A stretch of DNA of 64,000 bases. Source: Marsupella aquatica (taxonomy: Eukaryota > Marchantiophyta). The notes under the pieces were generated by a model, which made no database searches, had not been told where the DNA came from, and worked only from the letters and a program-made list of their open reading frames with translations. The translations under genes and the position numbers were made by a program. Position 1 is the stretch's first letter; each line of letters starts with the position of its first letter. Location of the stretch: NCBI GenBank assembly GCA_973895155.1, contig OZ316893.1, positions 7,006,001-7,070,000 of the forward strand, read 5' to 3'. Shown one piece after another: positions 45,123 to 57,664 of this stretch.

Positions 45123-47786
45123 AGAGCATCTCTTACCGTGTACCCTATTTGCTTACTTAATACATTAGATATAACATAAAGAGTTGTCTTTTTTTAGTTA
45201 CTGTATATAACAAGGGTAATATATCAAAAAGCAGAGCCCAGTGGTTTCTGGGGCTTTGAATACCTTCTGACATAGGCACCATTGGATATTAATTATTGGA
45301 TCTTGGAGAACATATGGGTTGAATCATTCCATGGGTGCGCTATACAACAGCTCATATATAAAAAAGGCAGCCCTAATAGGTTACTGTCACCTATTTTGCT
45401 TGACTTTAATCGGTTTGGTCAACATAGCCTTATAGTAGACCAACACGCTAATCGCAGGAGATGCTCTTAGTCAGTTCTCTACCTAAAGCTAGATCCCATT
45501 AGCCAGAATCTTCTCCTTCACTTTAACCTAAGAAAATCAGATATTAAGATTATTCCTAGCATCTTCAGTCTTACTGGGCCCAAAAAAACCTTGAAAAGTA
45601 AGCTGCATTGTAGTATATACTACAATGCGCTCTGGCCCCTGTTCTGTACCATGCACATAAAGTGCAACCTTAAATGGTTAAGAACTCTTCAGGGGTACAC
45701 CCAATCCACCATTCTTTCTTTGAAAGATTTTCATTGAATTCGTTGAAAAAAGGAATACACCATTTTTGGGCTTCCATTCTCATTGGCGCGTGTATCTGGG
45801 GGTTGAGTCAGGGCACTTCACTGATTGATACAGTGTACTGTGCAAAAAAGCACAATTAGTGCATTCAATTCCCGTGGGTAACTGCAGGTTGGTAGTGTGG
45901 TCCCCTTATAATATTGCAAATGTACCAAAAATTGCACTGTGTGTAAATGCAAGATAGAGGCCACTAAACTATAAATACATAAGTGCATTTTTGTCTATGG
46001 AAGTGTACATGCATTTATCAATTACTCCAATACAAATAGTAGGAGCACTTTTTGATAAGTGCAGCTTCCAATTACACACAATAGTTTCATATACTTATCC
46101 TCTTGAATGGTGCACTCTAAGGGGATATGATGAGTCCAACGTGTATGACTTGACAATACATTTGGCAAAGTGCATAATCTATTTTACATGCACTTTGTGC
46201 AAAGTGCAGCATCCACATACTAAGAAATACATAAATGATAGCCAATGCACATCACGTGACACCCAAACAAATAGCATTATGCAAAAGAAACATAATGCGG
46301 ATGAATTGGATATCTTTTGATGCTAAAAACCTCACTGACTGCTTATTGTGACAAGGGGCTGATAGTGAGCACCGGTCCGCGTGCTCTGCCTAAGCACAGT
46401 AGGACGAAAGTGCACCTCCTCCATATGCCCAATAATTTAAGCTTGAATAACTTGCTTCTGGCCGGGTTCCTAAGAAAAAAGGCAAAAATTATTGACTTTG
46501 CCAAGCTTGCTTCCTGTACCGTGGTAGAGATTTACTGTAGGTCCTCGTTCCTGGTTCTTTTATTGAAAGGGGGAACCCTTGAACATTCCTCATTCTTAGT
46601 TCAGTGACGTGCAGGGAGTCTGAAAATTGGGCTGCGGTGGGTTAAAGTCTGTTGTCGACTGGTTCGTTAGAGACTTTCCCGTATCTCATATTCCAAGCAA
46701 GCCAAAGTGTTTGTCCTTTGCAGGTTGAGAGAAACCAGTGTCGTAAAGAGTGGAGTACTAAAATGGACAGTGTACTTATCAGTGAAGCGTACCTTTTGTT
46801 GTGGCTAATGGCCGGAATTGATTCTAGTTTCCTTCGGGGTTTCCTTACAAGCCGATTGAATTCATTCGTCTATTTGCAGCGTGGGCAGCCAAGAGACCAG
46901 CAGATCTCCTCTCCAATGAACTTGGCCACATCGTTAGCTTTTGCAAATGTTGTTGCAATCTAATGAAGCCTGATCGAGAAACAGCTTACACTTCTTTCAG
47001 CTCGAACTAGAAGTGCGGGTCGTTCAACTCATAGTGTGGGATTATGAAATCAGTGGGAAGATGATTTCTGTTGTGGATTGCACACCAAATGTACGTGCCA
47101 AAGCCACAGACTGTCTTTGTGACAGGCTGTGGTGAACTCTGGAATTCAGGGATTGCAGCAGTTGCTGCTTTATCATCTGACTCTCAATGCTGATTCAAGC
47201 AGTCCCTGGTCAGAAAATCAGAGTACTGAATGCCCACAAGAGAATCTAAACTTGAACTGGCAGCTTCTGGTATACTGACATTTAAGGCTACATGACGAGT
47301 TCAAAGTTGGAGAAAAGCAGTTTGGAAGCCAGGGGTAAACCCAACTTTCGGGCTCACTTTTTAATGTTGCTTAGTTGGGTCAAGATAAGCCTTGGGAATT
47401 AGCATTAATAACTACAAAGTCAGGCAAGTTCGGATGATATTGCTGATTTATTTTATTTTATTTTGTTTTATTGATAGGTTTTCTTGCTCCGTATTCATTG
47501 GCAATCTAGATTTTAACACTGTTGGGTGTCCCTATGTAGAGAGCATTTTCCTTGAGTACTCAATTGTAGTACACAAAACTTAATTAGATTGCAAGACAAG
47601 GAACGTGCATAAATCCATTATGAACCCCAATTAGCTGTCCTTCACAAAATTCCCGGCACCAGAGTGTGTCATGTCAGCAAGGACTATGACAAATTATAGG
47701 GCATATATGATGGTTCTACAAAGATAAATAACTGCCCCAATTGAGGCCCAAATCACGTTCGTGACAATTGTTGTGTAACGTTTGGA
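45123..47786. other. Spacer, no gene recognised
   Basis: Frames such as 45991-46320, 46317-46607 and 46652-46963 have no recognisable domain. A short inverted pair CATTGTAGTATATACTACAATG lies at about 45607. Confidence 0.4.
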
Positions 47787-48140
47787 TTGCAATGCGGTAA
47801 AAGAACTTGCCCTGCAATTTTAAAAGAACCATGTATAGATATGATGCCCGAAACTTACAGAATTGTCATTTGCAAAAAGATCATGTTGCAAGAAATATGT
47901 CAATGTGAAAATACGTCATTGTGGAGAAGATGGCATTGTTCACAAGAAGCCAATGCATATGTTGTGTTGTTTGTAAACATATGGTGATGCACAAATGATG
48001 TCATTACAGTGTAAAACATATTGCTGCAAAAATGAGATTTTGTAAGATAATTGTGACATTTGTAGAGAAAATATCATTGCGCAAAGATATTGTTGTATAA
48101 AACATATAATTTGTGGAAAAGATAACATATCAAGAAATAT
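47787..48140 (-). repeat. Decayed minisatellite related to the Helitron-like arms
   Basis: Irregular GATGTCATT-, TTGTGCAAAGAT- and ATATTGTTG-type units resemble arm B (15080-16320), for example GCGCAAAGATATTGTTG near 48078. No Helitron end was found here. Confidence 0.45.
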
Positions 48141-51100
48141 GTTACTCAATGCTAGCCATTTTCATCTATGCATAGGAGTCATTAAGGGAACTTGATTTTG
48201 TTTTATAATTATTTAAATATTTATTTCTTAATTTTCTAATAGTAATCTAAATTTCCTTTTAATGTTTTTATTTATTTACTGTTTTGTGGGGTCCTACCCC
48301 TCCCCTCGTGGCCACGGATGGGAAGGCGCAGTATCAGCCTTGGTCCTTGTGCATGGGTGTCAAGACTCCCTATTTTCTTGTGCCATAATGCACCATCCTT
48401 CCCATCCGTCATCCGTGGTCTTTGCCATGCTTTTACTTGTCTCTTTCTTTGGTACTCCTTCACGTGTATTTTTTGGCTCATGTGTCTTCTTTATTGCTCC
48501 CCTCTTCTGCCCTTTATTTGGCACCGAAACATCCTATATTTTGTAAGATGACCACTGTAAAAAGTGCCGGGACCATGTATAATAATTGTTAACGGGGATA
48601 ACTAGAGACAACATAGGGGTCCATCTACGCTTTAGTTTCGAAAACAATCATTGGACTCAGAGTGAAAGTTTGAAAAGAAATCCACTTTTTTAGAAAAGTA
48701 GAGAAATATGATTTCAATAATGAGTAGCAGTGAATAAGTACAAGGTTAATGAGTGGAAACCATCTCTAAGTAACTGTTTTAATTGAAAAGGGTAAACAAT
48801 GATTTCTATAAAAGTGAACAGTAAAGGAATGAACGGGCATTGTGTTCAACCCTACATTAAATGACAAAAACAAAAGAACAAGGTCACTTTATTAGCAAAA
48901 GCAATTAATATTAGACTTTAGAGTACCAGTTCAAGTGAAACCAAAGCCAGGATGACTTGAAGGTTGTCTCCCATCTCCATGGGCTGTGACACATAAACTA
49001 AATATTTTACACGTAATGATGAAAAAATCTAGGTAATCGATGCTCTAATTAACTCTTTACCCACATTTCCAGTGAACCAAAAATATGTATTGAATGAAAC
49101 AAAAGTTTACATCTAGTAGTGTATTTGAAAATTTTGAGATCTCTGTAACCACAAAGTACTTGAAACGCTTATTGTAACAAGAGCAGCGCTCTTTGAAAAA
49201 TATAATTCCTCGGAACTCTGCAGTGGGAAATTAATTGACGCACTCTTTGTGAAAGAGCAATACTCTCTGAAAAATAAGATTTCTCAACAATACCCTCTTA
49301 GATTAAAAATCTGAGATAGCTTTCTTGCAACAAAATAAGTCAAACCCCTCCTTAACACAAGAGTGACACTCTATGGAAAATATGATTCCATCTCAAGCAC
49401 AATGCTCTATGAAAATCAAGATTTGCACCCAGTTTTCCTAGTGAAAATTGTTATTTTAGTTCAGGGGGATTGTGTTGCTTGTTTTCCCCCTTTTGTGGGA
49501 TTTTTGCAATCTATTATAAACATAAAAATATTCTTGAAGAAAAAATAGAGTTAATTTTGCTTTTGCTCATTGAACAAATTACTTGAGTCACTAGAGTAAA
49601 TTGTGAAGAGCTTAGTCTATATAAGTTTATTATCACGAAGTCCAAATTAGGCATCCAAATACCCAAACATATCTTACATATTTTATGGTTTTTTATTGAA
49701 CTCTAAAAAATGGTTAAAGTGACTAACTTAAAGGAAAAGGATATTAAGAGAATACAAGGAGACTTGCAATCAATGCTGATCTGGTTGGTACATGGTACCT
49801 TTGGACAAAAATGGATAGAGGTGATGCTTTGACAAGGATAGAGGTATTGATGACACACAACTTGAGCAATCGACAAAGACTGAAAAAAGTTATTAATATG
49901 GGGAAGACAACTTTAACAATATGCTCAATTCTTTCAGGTAAATTATATAGCCAAAGTGCATTCAGAGTGTTGTAAATTTGTATTAAATTGGTGTGCATTA
50001 AATTTAGTTTTATTTATAAGAATGACATCAAAAGCTCATCTACAATAACAAGAGTATGCCACAAGAAAAATGATGGCTTGGAGTGAGCCATTAGTTATAA
50101 CTATCTGTAATATTATCTTGGGCAATTTAGTTTGAAGATTCAATTTGTTAATATATACTAATAAAAGAAAATTATCATCATTATCCTAATATCATGGCAA
50201 ATGGAAACAAAGACAAAAATCATAAGGGTAGGATCATCACAAGTGTTTTGGAGAGAGAGGTTATATATAGACCAACCTTCATGGGAGTATGAATACTCAT
50301 TTCCTTGCATGATGTAGATTCTATAATAAATTGTACATTATGATGTTACTTGTCATTTTATTAAATGTAGCTTTCTTCAATATGTAGAGATTAATAACTC
50401 TAATAAACTGAATTAGTCTGTGTACCCCTTGTTGATCCAAGGAATGTGTGTAAATTTGTTTATCTTTGAACAAAGATATGAATTTTTTCAGCCAAAAGGA
50501 CTAGGGATACTAGAAACCCTGCCAATTGCCGGAGTGAAACTGCTAGCCGTGACCCTATAGGCATGTAGTTACAAATATAGAGATACTAGTGAGCGAAAAG
50601 GTAAATTGAAGGCCATTTCTTCAGTCTGTCTCCAAAAAAGACTACTCTAGCTTGGGCTTCTAACGTGGAAAATTAATCTCTAATTTACTTTTACATAAAA
50701 GCTGATATTATTAGAAGGTACTATCTCGCTGGGGTGGTGGACTGCCAAAAATTGTACAACATTGTGCTATCAAAATAGGTTTTGTTTTGTGACATTAGCT
50801 AAATTTTTGAAAAGCTAAGAATGTCAAAATGTTTCCATCATGTTCACTGGACACACACACCTCAGACACGAGTAAACCTGTTGGTCTAGAGCTTTTTAAA
50901 TTTTGTGTTGCTCTGCTTTGATTTGATAACTGAACATTGTAGTTTTGTGCAGAGATTTTTTAAAAGGGGAAATAAGTCTCAAATTGTAGTACATAGAAGA
51001 TGCATTACAATAAGAGACAAATAGGAAATAACCCAGTAAGAAACAACAAGCGATCCTCTAGACAAGTGCACCCGGGCCTGGTGCGATTGCAGCTGTTCAA

Positions 51101-52215
51101 CTCAGAAAGTTAATGCTCTTTTGGACTCCTGTGATTACCTTGGTGGCCAAAGAATTCTATCAAAGTCTCCAAACTAATTCTGTAAAGCTTCCGCAACTAA
51201 GAATTGTATGCTCGATAGCGCTTCTTATCCATTGGTCCACAACAAAGGAGCATTATAATTGCAGACTAAGACCGAGCCTACGCACTATTACTTGTGCAGG
51301 CCCAGCTTATGTGAGTACCACCATCCAAATTGAAAAACATCCCATGTCTTCATCTCAGAAAAGCTTCCATCTTTGACTCTTTGATCTGAACAAGATAAGC
51401 AAGAAGTGACGGGCATGACATATAGCCACAATTGCTTATGACATCTCCTGCTCCAACCGCTTGTCACAAAATGAGACACAATGAGCTGAACGATGAGGCT
51501 GCCAATGTTTCGAATGCACATCCTGTCTTCAGGAAATCCTTCATGACAAGCCCTCGTTGATCCTCCTGTGGACTTACAAGAGAAATCCCGTATCCATCAC
51601 AAATCCATATATTTGCTTGGTATGGATGCCAAAATTTGTTGGCTTCAACATATCCTACTATACAACCAAACAAAATCTAGAAGACAAAGAAACAATTTTG
51701 TAGAGCTTGTTCAATTCTCCATATCTCTTGGATGGCTGATCATTGGTTGAAAGTTTAGAGACAATGGTCCTGTTCTCAAAGGCTCCTCATTGCATTTGGA
51801 GTGTCACTGAGATGACTACTCACTGATCCCAACCTAAAGGCCATTATCGAACCACGTGATGCTAAGGGAGGAGGGTCCTTAGCCTCTTTTGTTCCAACGG
51901 TTTTGTTATTTGGGCAGTTACAGAAATACGGAACCTTACCTTTAATGTTGAACACTATTTATTTTTATAAAAAGAAATTTATAAATGTAAGTAAAGGGAT
52001 CATGGGTGAATGTTTTTAATTCTGTCATTTGTATCAATAGGTTTGGATGAATTACTTTTAAGTATTCTTACAATACGTTTTGACGGCACGGCGTCCATAA
52101 AATTACACAAAAATTGACGTAAACAAGATGGAGAGGAGGTTATTCAATGCGCAAACATGATGCATCTTGTTTCATGCGGATGTTGCTGATGTGGCACGCC
52201 GTGGAATCTTGAATT
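48141..52215. other. AT-rich spacer, no gene recognised
   Basis: Contains a short inverted pair ACGGATGGGAAGG / CCTTCCCATCCGT (48315, 48399) and a degenerate repeat series CTCTATGAAAAATAT-ATT (about 49189, 49262, 49369, 49402). Open frames are short and without motifs. Confidence 0.4.
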
Positions 52216-53112
52216 TTGGAAGGGACCTCTAGTGGGGTCCGTAACAAAAATAGGTTGGATAGAAGATTAGTGATGTTGTATTCACTTGTGGAGATTGATT
52301 GGAGGTTTAGGGTTTTGACTCATGACTCTTTTGGTGTGCCTAGGGAGCTGATTATAGTGAGGTTTACAACATACTTCACACTAGGTGTGAGGAGAGTTTA
52401 CATGAGACATTCAAGCTTGGAGGCGGACATCAAGTGGTAGAGTATTTTTGTAGGGCTCTCATTGTGTGACCAGGTAGGTTTGTATGATTGCATGTTTTTT
52501 TTTATGATTACAATTTGTATGGATTTTGTTAGTTGTGAAGTGGCCCAATGTCCTTTCAATTTAATTCTTGAGCCCACTCTTGATTCTTTCTTGAGATGAA
52601 CATTTTCTTCTTGGTTGCTAGAGAAGCTTGGGAGAGTTTACAAATTATTTGGCAATCAATAGGAAACTCAACTTTATTACAACACTTGAAATACAGGTTT
52701 GATTTCTTTCTCTTCTCTCTATATGGTTAATAGTTGTGACTGCTAATATTTTTGTGTGATAAAACAATATATAAACATTTACTCAGTTCCAAGATTTCAC
52801 CTCTAGTATATTGATTTGTGAATAATAGAAAGTAGAAAGTTCCAATTTTCAACATTCTGATATTCAGATCGAAACTTAGTGTACTGTTTGACCAGAAAAT
52901 TGGAGCTTCATATTTGACTTGTAAAATGTTTCTCAAATCTTAACAAATAAAGAAAATGTAAATACAAATACTCTATTTAAGGAGCTTTGCTACAAAGAAA
53001 AGCATAAGAAAACTTAAGCTTGAGAGTTATTTCCTTTTGTTCCTTTTCCAAAAGAAATAGCAGAAGCAATATCAACATTTGATACTACTCTTAACATAAC
53101 AAGCCATTACCT
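52216..53112. other. Spacer, no gene recognised
   Basis: A 74-codon frame (52216-52440 plus) shows no family resemblance. Confidence 0.4.
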
Positions 53113-53330
53113 TAAAAATCAAGAAGATTACAAGTCAAGGCATCATGGTGCACACATTCACAAGGGTACTTTTTGACCCCAATTGTAATTTTAAAATTAA
53201 TTAGGTTACACGTTAAGGCATTCTGGTGCACACATCCGCAAGGGTCGGTGTTCTGTTTGACCCCAATTGTAACTTTAAAATTGACAAGGTTGCAAATGAA
53301 AACATCATCTAAACATATTTTTTCATCACC
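53113..53330. repeat. Diverged ~90-bp tandem repeat
   Basis: GGTGCACACAT-C-CAAGGGT, TTTGACCCCAATTGTAA and TTTAAAATT repeat two to three times; the minus-strand frame across it is therefore internally repetitive. Confidence 0.8.
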
Positions 53331-53999
53331 ATTTTTCAAAATTTTAAATGCACAGACATGACCTAAGTTATGAACTTGGCTTTGACTTACTCAACTTAGG
53401 TAAAGTTGCCTTAGGGTAAGGTTGGCGTAACATAAAGTGGAGGTATCCCCTTACTAGCTCTTCTTCTCTCAACAAAATTTTAACTCATTTCGTTAAGTAA
53501 AGTGAAGTCATTTTGTATCTTAAATTTTTAAGCTCACTATTGGGAAATTTGTTTGAGCTCAAATGTCTAGCCACAAATTTCCCCTAGTTTTCTCTATGTC
53601 TTTGAACATTTTCAGCCCATTTAATTGAGTAACAGAAAATGATAAATCCCACCTATTGGATTATTTTGGCCCTAACTTAAAGCTTAGTCGGCTTAGGAAA
53701 GTTGGCTTAGGGCATTGGGCTAATTTCTGAAAGTATAGGTACAGTTTTATTTTGAACTCACAAATTTGACCTCAGTTTGAGCTCAGTTGTTAGGGGGCAA
53801 CCATCCAAAGGAAACCACGGCCCACACACCAGGAAGATGGCAATAACAAGGGCCGACCACCCAACAAAGGCAAGAGGCCTGAAACAAAACACCTCCCAAG
53901 AGAGGTGCTGGCTGTACCACATACAACAACAAGTCAGACACTGACCCCAAAAATGGGAATACAGGAGAGCAATGCCACGGCCTCTCCTGTTCAATCATA
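53331..53999. other. Spacer, possible LINE 3' tail
   Basis: Non-coding. The part 53758-53999 may be the 3' tail of the L1 fragment that follows on the minus strand. Confidence 0.35.
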
Positions 54000-54660
54000 G
54001 TAGTAATGTCATTAAGTTTGACTCAACCGCCCAATCTTTTGCAGATGCACTACTAGTATGGTTAAGCGTAGCTTGAACTATTACTGCAGCGCCATGCAGA
54101 ATGAGATGCAATGAAAACCAAGCAGAGTTAGCTCGGAAAGTGCGTTGGCAACGCTCCAGCCAGATGCTGCGAATCAGCGTGTGAATGAGTAAAAAAAAGC
54201 CAGGGTTGCATTTTGGGGACCTAATTGCAGTATCAAACTTGCCAAATAAAGAGAAGCATGTAGCCTTGTTCAGACTAGTGCCCTCTGCTGTGTGCTCAAG
54301 TTGTATCTAGCGTGGGCGGAGTTGACAGCAATCATAGAACATATGCTCAACCGTTTCATTGGCCCTTTGACATGCAATGCATAGTCCATCACTCACATCC
54401 CATTTAAGAGCACCAGAACTGGAAAAAACCCAGCTTGAAGCACCTTCCAGAAATCTAGCTTAACACTAGGAGAGGTCAAACCTTTCCAAAGATGAATCCA
54501 CCGACTCCTCCAAATCACTTGGGAATCAAGACAAACCCATCGGCAATTGAGTTGTGTAATTGGAGGCATAGGCTGTTGCAAGATGATGGCCCAGGTTTTG
54601 GTTGGGAGATTCCACCCTTTCTTAACTTTGGTCATGTCCACGTCCACGCTTCAGAATTAC
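54000..54660 (-). pseudogene. L1-type LINE C-terminal (zf-RVT) fragment
   Basis: Minus-strand frame 54647-54393 carries RWIHLWKGLTSPSVKLDFWK, the linker before the RT-associated zinc-binding domain. After a frameshift near 54405 comes CIACQRANETVEHMFYDCC, the C-x2-C...H-x3-C zinc motif, then IRSIWLERC. The 5' part of the element is missing. Confidence 0.75.
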
Positions 54661-54821
54661 GCAAAAGTGGCACTGAATTCTTAACATGTCGTGTGTGATA
54701 TAGGAACCCCCTTCAAGTGGGGCCCCTAGATCACAATATATATGTCATGTGCCCAGTCATGTGTGTCTTTCATTTATTATATATATATAATAAACCCCCT
54801 AACCTTTCCTTCCAATTTTCA
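54661..54821. other. Spacer
   Basis: Short AT-rich sequence with a TATATATA run near 54780. Confidence 0.4.
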
Positions 54822-55135
54822 TGGAAGGCATCTCGGGGTTCACTTCCACAAAATGTCACAATCATCATGTGGAACGAAGAATAAAGTCTTTTTATTGACA
54901 GGTTCAAAAGCAATACTTAAGAATTTTCTGAGAAGAACATAATTAGGGTCTTTAAATCCAATTTTGAGATTGGAAGAAGGTTAAGGTATTTTTAATCATA
55001 TTTTTGGAATATTACAAGTAGATTCCAACCTGATAGGGGTTAAAGCGAGGGTTAAAGTATTTTGTAGGGGGTCCCAGGCCTAAAAGTACCGGTGATAGGG
55101 AGGCCATCATATAGTGAGACCCCATAGGAAGGCAC
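54822..55135 (-). repeat. Small TIR repeat, copy D
   Basis: Full-length in reverse orientation: GGGGTTCACTTCCAC at the left and AGTGAGACCCCA at the right give inverted ends. The interior shares GGCCTCCCTATCACC, TTAGGCCTGGGACCCCCTA and TCTCAAAATTGGATTTAAA (antisense) with copies A and B. Confidence 0.75.
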
Positions 55136-55570
55136 TACAATTTAAAACAACCTGATGTCTGTTCTTTAAAGCAAGCTCAGAAAAGGGAGACACTATTGTT
55201 TTTCAACAAAGCTTTGGAAGTGACCCTATACCCGACCAAAGATTTGGCTACTCTATTGAGCTATAGGTCTTGCTTCAAGCGAAGTCCAATCGCTGGCCTA
55301 GTTGAAGGCACTGAATTCTTACCATTTACCTACCTACGATGTTAGTCATCAAAGAGAAAACCTCCACTCTAAAGCAACTTTGAAACCTCGTCCACTCTAA
55401 AGCAACTTTGATTGAGGAGCTAATAATAGAAGAGTTTTTGCTCCTTCTGCTAATTAATGAAAGCAATCGGACAGACTGTTCAGCAGACACTTGTCTCGTT
55501 GATTGGCATGTATCCAGCATCCTTCATTATTGGGAACTCCCGAATTTGACGTCCCTACTCCCTTGCTCTC
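55136..55570. other. Spacer upstream of crotonase-like gene copy 2
   Basis: No gene. A 22-bp direct repeat CCACTCTAAAGCAACTTTGA occurs at about 55365 and 55391. Confidence 0.45.
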
Positions 55571-55578
55571 TATATAAT
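55571..55578 (+). promoter_or_regulatory. Probable TATA box of copy 2
   Basis: TATATAAT within CTCTCTATATAATATG. A conserved block GTAGCACTCCTCTTAGC follows and aligns with copy 1. Confidence 0.6.
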
Positions 55579-55782
55579 ATGTTTGAGTAGCACTCCTCTT
55601 AGCTTCGTGCCTAAGATTGTCCCTAGTCCGAGGACGGTTAGTCATTCAAGGTGATTCGAAACGTTGAGGCTGTGGTCGGAAGCTTTAGCAAAGAGAAAGC
55701 TCGCGGAGCTTTCGAGTGCGCTTCGTTCCGACAGACAATGTAATCCATGAAGCTCGAATCTCAGGTGTTGCGAGAATACGAG

Positions 55783-56098
55783 GTAAGGCAGTACAGAATA
55801 CTTGCGGAGTGGCTGGAGAGAGGTGACTGCACATTTGTTTCTCTCCGAACTTTTGACTTGAGTTTGTTAGTTCGTGGCAGAAATGACTTCGATCCCAATG
55901 ACCGTTGTCGACGGTGAATCAACGTGATTAGGGGGTAGCATTTTCTGTCATTCAATGTCTGCTGCTACATTACTGTCAATGTGCGTGGCCGAGATAAGTT
56001 TGTCTGAACGCACCCAGCTTGTGTATTTATGGAGATGGATTTGGTTACATGTGTTGAATTGAAGTCACGTAGTGACAAGATACTTGATTGCTTTGCAG
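55783..56098 (+). other. 5'-UTR intron of crotonase-like gene copy 2
   Basis: Donor ATACGAG|GTAAGG, acceptor TTGCTTTGCAG|GGGCTC, 316 bp. Aligned with the copy 1 intron. The ATG in exon 1 (55748) leads into a short frame that stops soon after splicing, so translation from 56262 is preferred. Confidence 0.7.
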
Positions 56099-56261
56099 GG
56101 GCTCAAACCAAGATTTAGAGCTAGAAGGCTACGACAGCGATCGTGGACTCTGTAGGTAATTTCACTGCATTGCATTCCAGGGCCACGGAACAAGCTCCCA
56201 GTCTCGGTCAATTTCGCACTAACTGGGAACAGTCGCTTGCGCTGAAGTTCAACACTCAAAA

Positions 56262-57197
56262 ATGGATCAGCATCGTAATGCAGTTTTCGTTTATCTCTCA
56301 ATACTCGTGTTCGTGGCCCTTGCCCTCCTCCCTCCCGCCTCTTCTTCGATGGCCCCCACGATCAGTCCCCACGGCACCCTGTCCATTAGCACATCCGGCA
56401 ATATAACAACTGTAGTTATCTACAACCCGCCAATTAACCTCTTCGACATCAAGCTCGGTCAGGATCTGTTTGGCTTCCTAAGCTCCCTAGATCCATCCAA
56501 CCGCACCACGCCACCGCCCAAGGTGGTGATCTTTCGCAGCGGCGATCCTGAACTCTTCATATCGCATCTCGACGTCAAGTCGCTTCTGGCCCCTGTGACC
56601 CCTGAGAAGACCCTTGTGTCGCAAGTGTACACGACTGGGATTGGCCTACTGCAAAATTTGACGACGACAGTGTTCATCGGTGAACTCGATGGAGAAACGA
56701 CCGGCGGTGGCAGTGAGTGGCTTCTGCAGATGGACATGCGATTTGCAGGCCCGAAAGCACGTATGGGGTCGCTGGAGACGTCACTCGGCCTTACGCAGGC
56801 CGCAGGCGGGATGCAGTATCTCGGTCGGCTGATCAACAAGGGGAGGGCTATGCAGTATCTCCTCTCCGGGGATAGCGTGGGCTGCACGGCCGGGAAGGAG
56901 AACGGCTTGTTCAATGATTGTTTTCGGACCCGGGAGGAGTTGGAGCACACTGTTTTGGCGTTGGCGGAGAGGATTGCCTTGAGGCCGGAGCAAGGACTGC
57001 ATGGGACCAAGGTCGCGTTGCAATCGCTAAATCCTCCGGCGAGCGTGATTGCGGCAGACTTGGCTGCTTTTCTACCTCTGGTTATGAGTCCAGTGGCGCA
57101 GGCGCTGATCCAGAAGTTACTGGTGCTAGATGACAATCAAACGAGGAGCCCGTTTGAGTTGGGGTTGGATGGTACGCTTGCAGAATTGTTTCAGTAG
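56262..57197 (+). CDS. Crotonase-fold (enoyl-CoA hydratase/isomerase-like) protein with signal peptide, copy 2
   Basis: Intact 311-codon single-exon CDS, about 88% identical to copy 1 (roughly 38 substitutions by hand). Signal peptide about residues 1-29 (MDQHRNAVFVYLSILVFVAL then PPASSS). Crotonase fold follows: NPPINLFD (55-62), FISHLD (99-104), GGGSEW with Glu152, GSLETSLGL with Glu172, and an RxAMQYLLSGD segment (195-204). Residues 150-179, holding both glutamates, are unchanged between copies. Changes cluster in the signal peptide and at 63-67, 101-125, 207-214 and 271-276. Four N-glycosylation sequons are conserved. The fit is to an acyl-CoA-binding lyase, hydratase or isomerase, but the substrate is unknown, and the secretory location argues against ordinary beta-oxidation. 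Confidence 0.9.
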   Translation: MDQHRNAVFVYLSILVFVALALLPPASSSMAPTISPHGTLSISTSGNITTVVIYNPPINLFDIKLGQDLFGFLSSLDPSNRTTPPPKVVIFRSGDPELFISHLDVKSLLAPVTPEKTLVSQVYTTGIGLLQNLTTTVFIGELDGETTGGGSEWLLQMDMRFAGPKARMGSLETSLGLTQAAGGMQYLGRLINKGRAMQYLLSGDSVGCTAGKENGLFNDCFRTREELEHTVLALAERIALRPEQGLHGTKVALQSLNPPASVIAADLAAFLPLVMSPVAQALIQKLLVLDDNQTRSPFELGLDGTLAELFQ

Positions 57198-57664
57198 GTC
57201 AATGAAGAACTTCCAGTTTTTTCTTAGAGAAATGTTTTCAGCTACATTCTCTAATGAGCGTTAATCGATCTGACAGAGCCTTAACATTGAGTGCTTACCT
57301 GTATACTTGGTTTGGCACCTTCAAAAGACTGTCCGATTTGTTTTCCTTTGGAGAGTTTGTAAGATTAGTGATGGACGGGGACGCTGCTCGAGATCGTTTA
57401 ACTTCTCAGAGATCTTTGTTCCCGTATTTTAGTTGGGTATCGCATATCAAATTAAGGCGGGAAAAGTCTTGTATAACGGTGAATACCGTTAGCCTGCATT
57501 CCCCCAGCGGACTCGTACATGGGCTAATCAGGGCTGGAATGATGAGAGACAGAGAGACTCTAAAGTTAAGGTGCTGGTTTACATGGCGATCAACAATCGC
57601 CATCATAAACTTCACAGATTTCATGGACCTGAGCACATAGTTACATAAAGTGAGCCTCAGTGCA
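57198..57664 (+). other. 3' flank/UTR of copy 2
   Basis: Aligned with 23340-23873 of copy 1. The frame 57254-57640 is not conserved as protein and is probably non-coding. Confidence 0.5.

Noticed and set aside
56459-57136. 225-codon minus-strand frame opposite crotonase-like gene copy 2
   Set aside because: Antisense shadow of a GC-rich conserved CDS; its extent follows the sense gene.
57254-57640. 128-codon frame after crotonase-like copy 2
   Set aside because: The aligned region downstream of copy 1 does not preserve the frame; probably 3' UTR.
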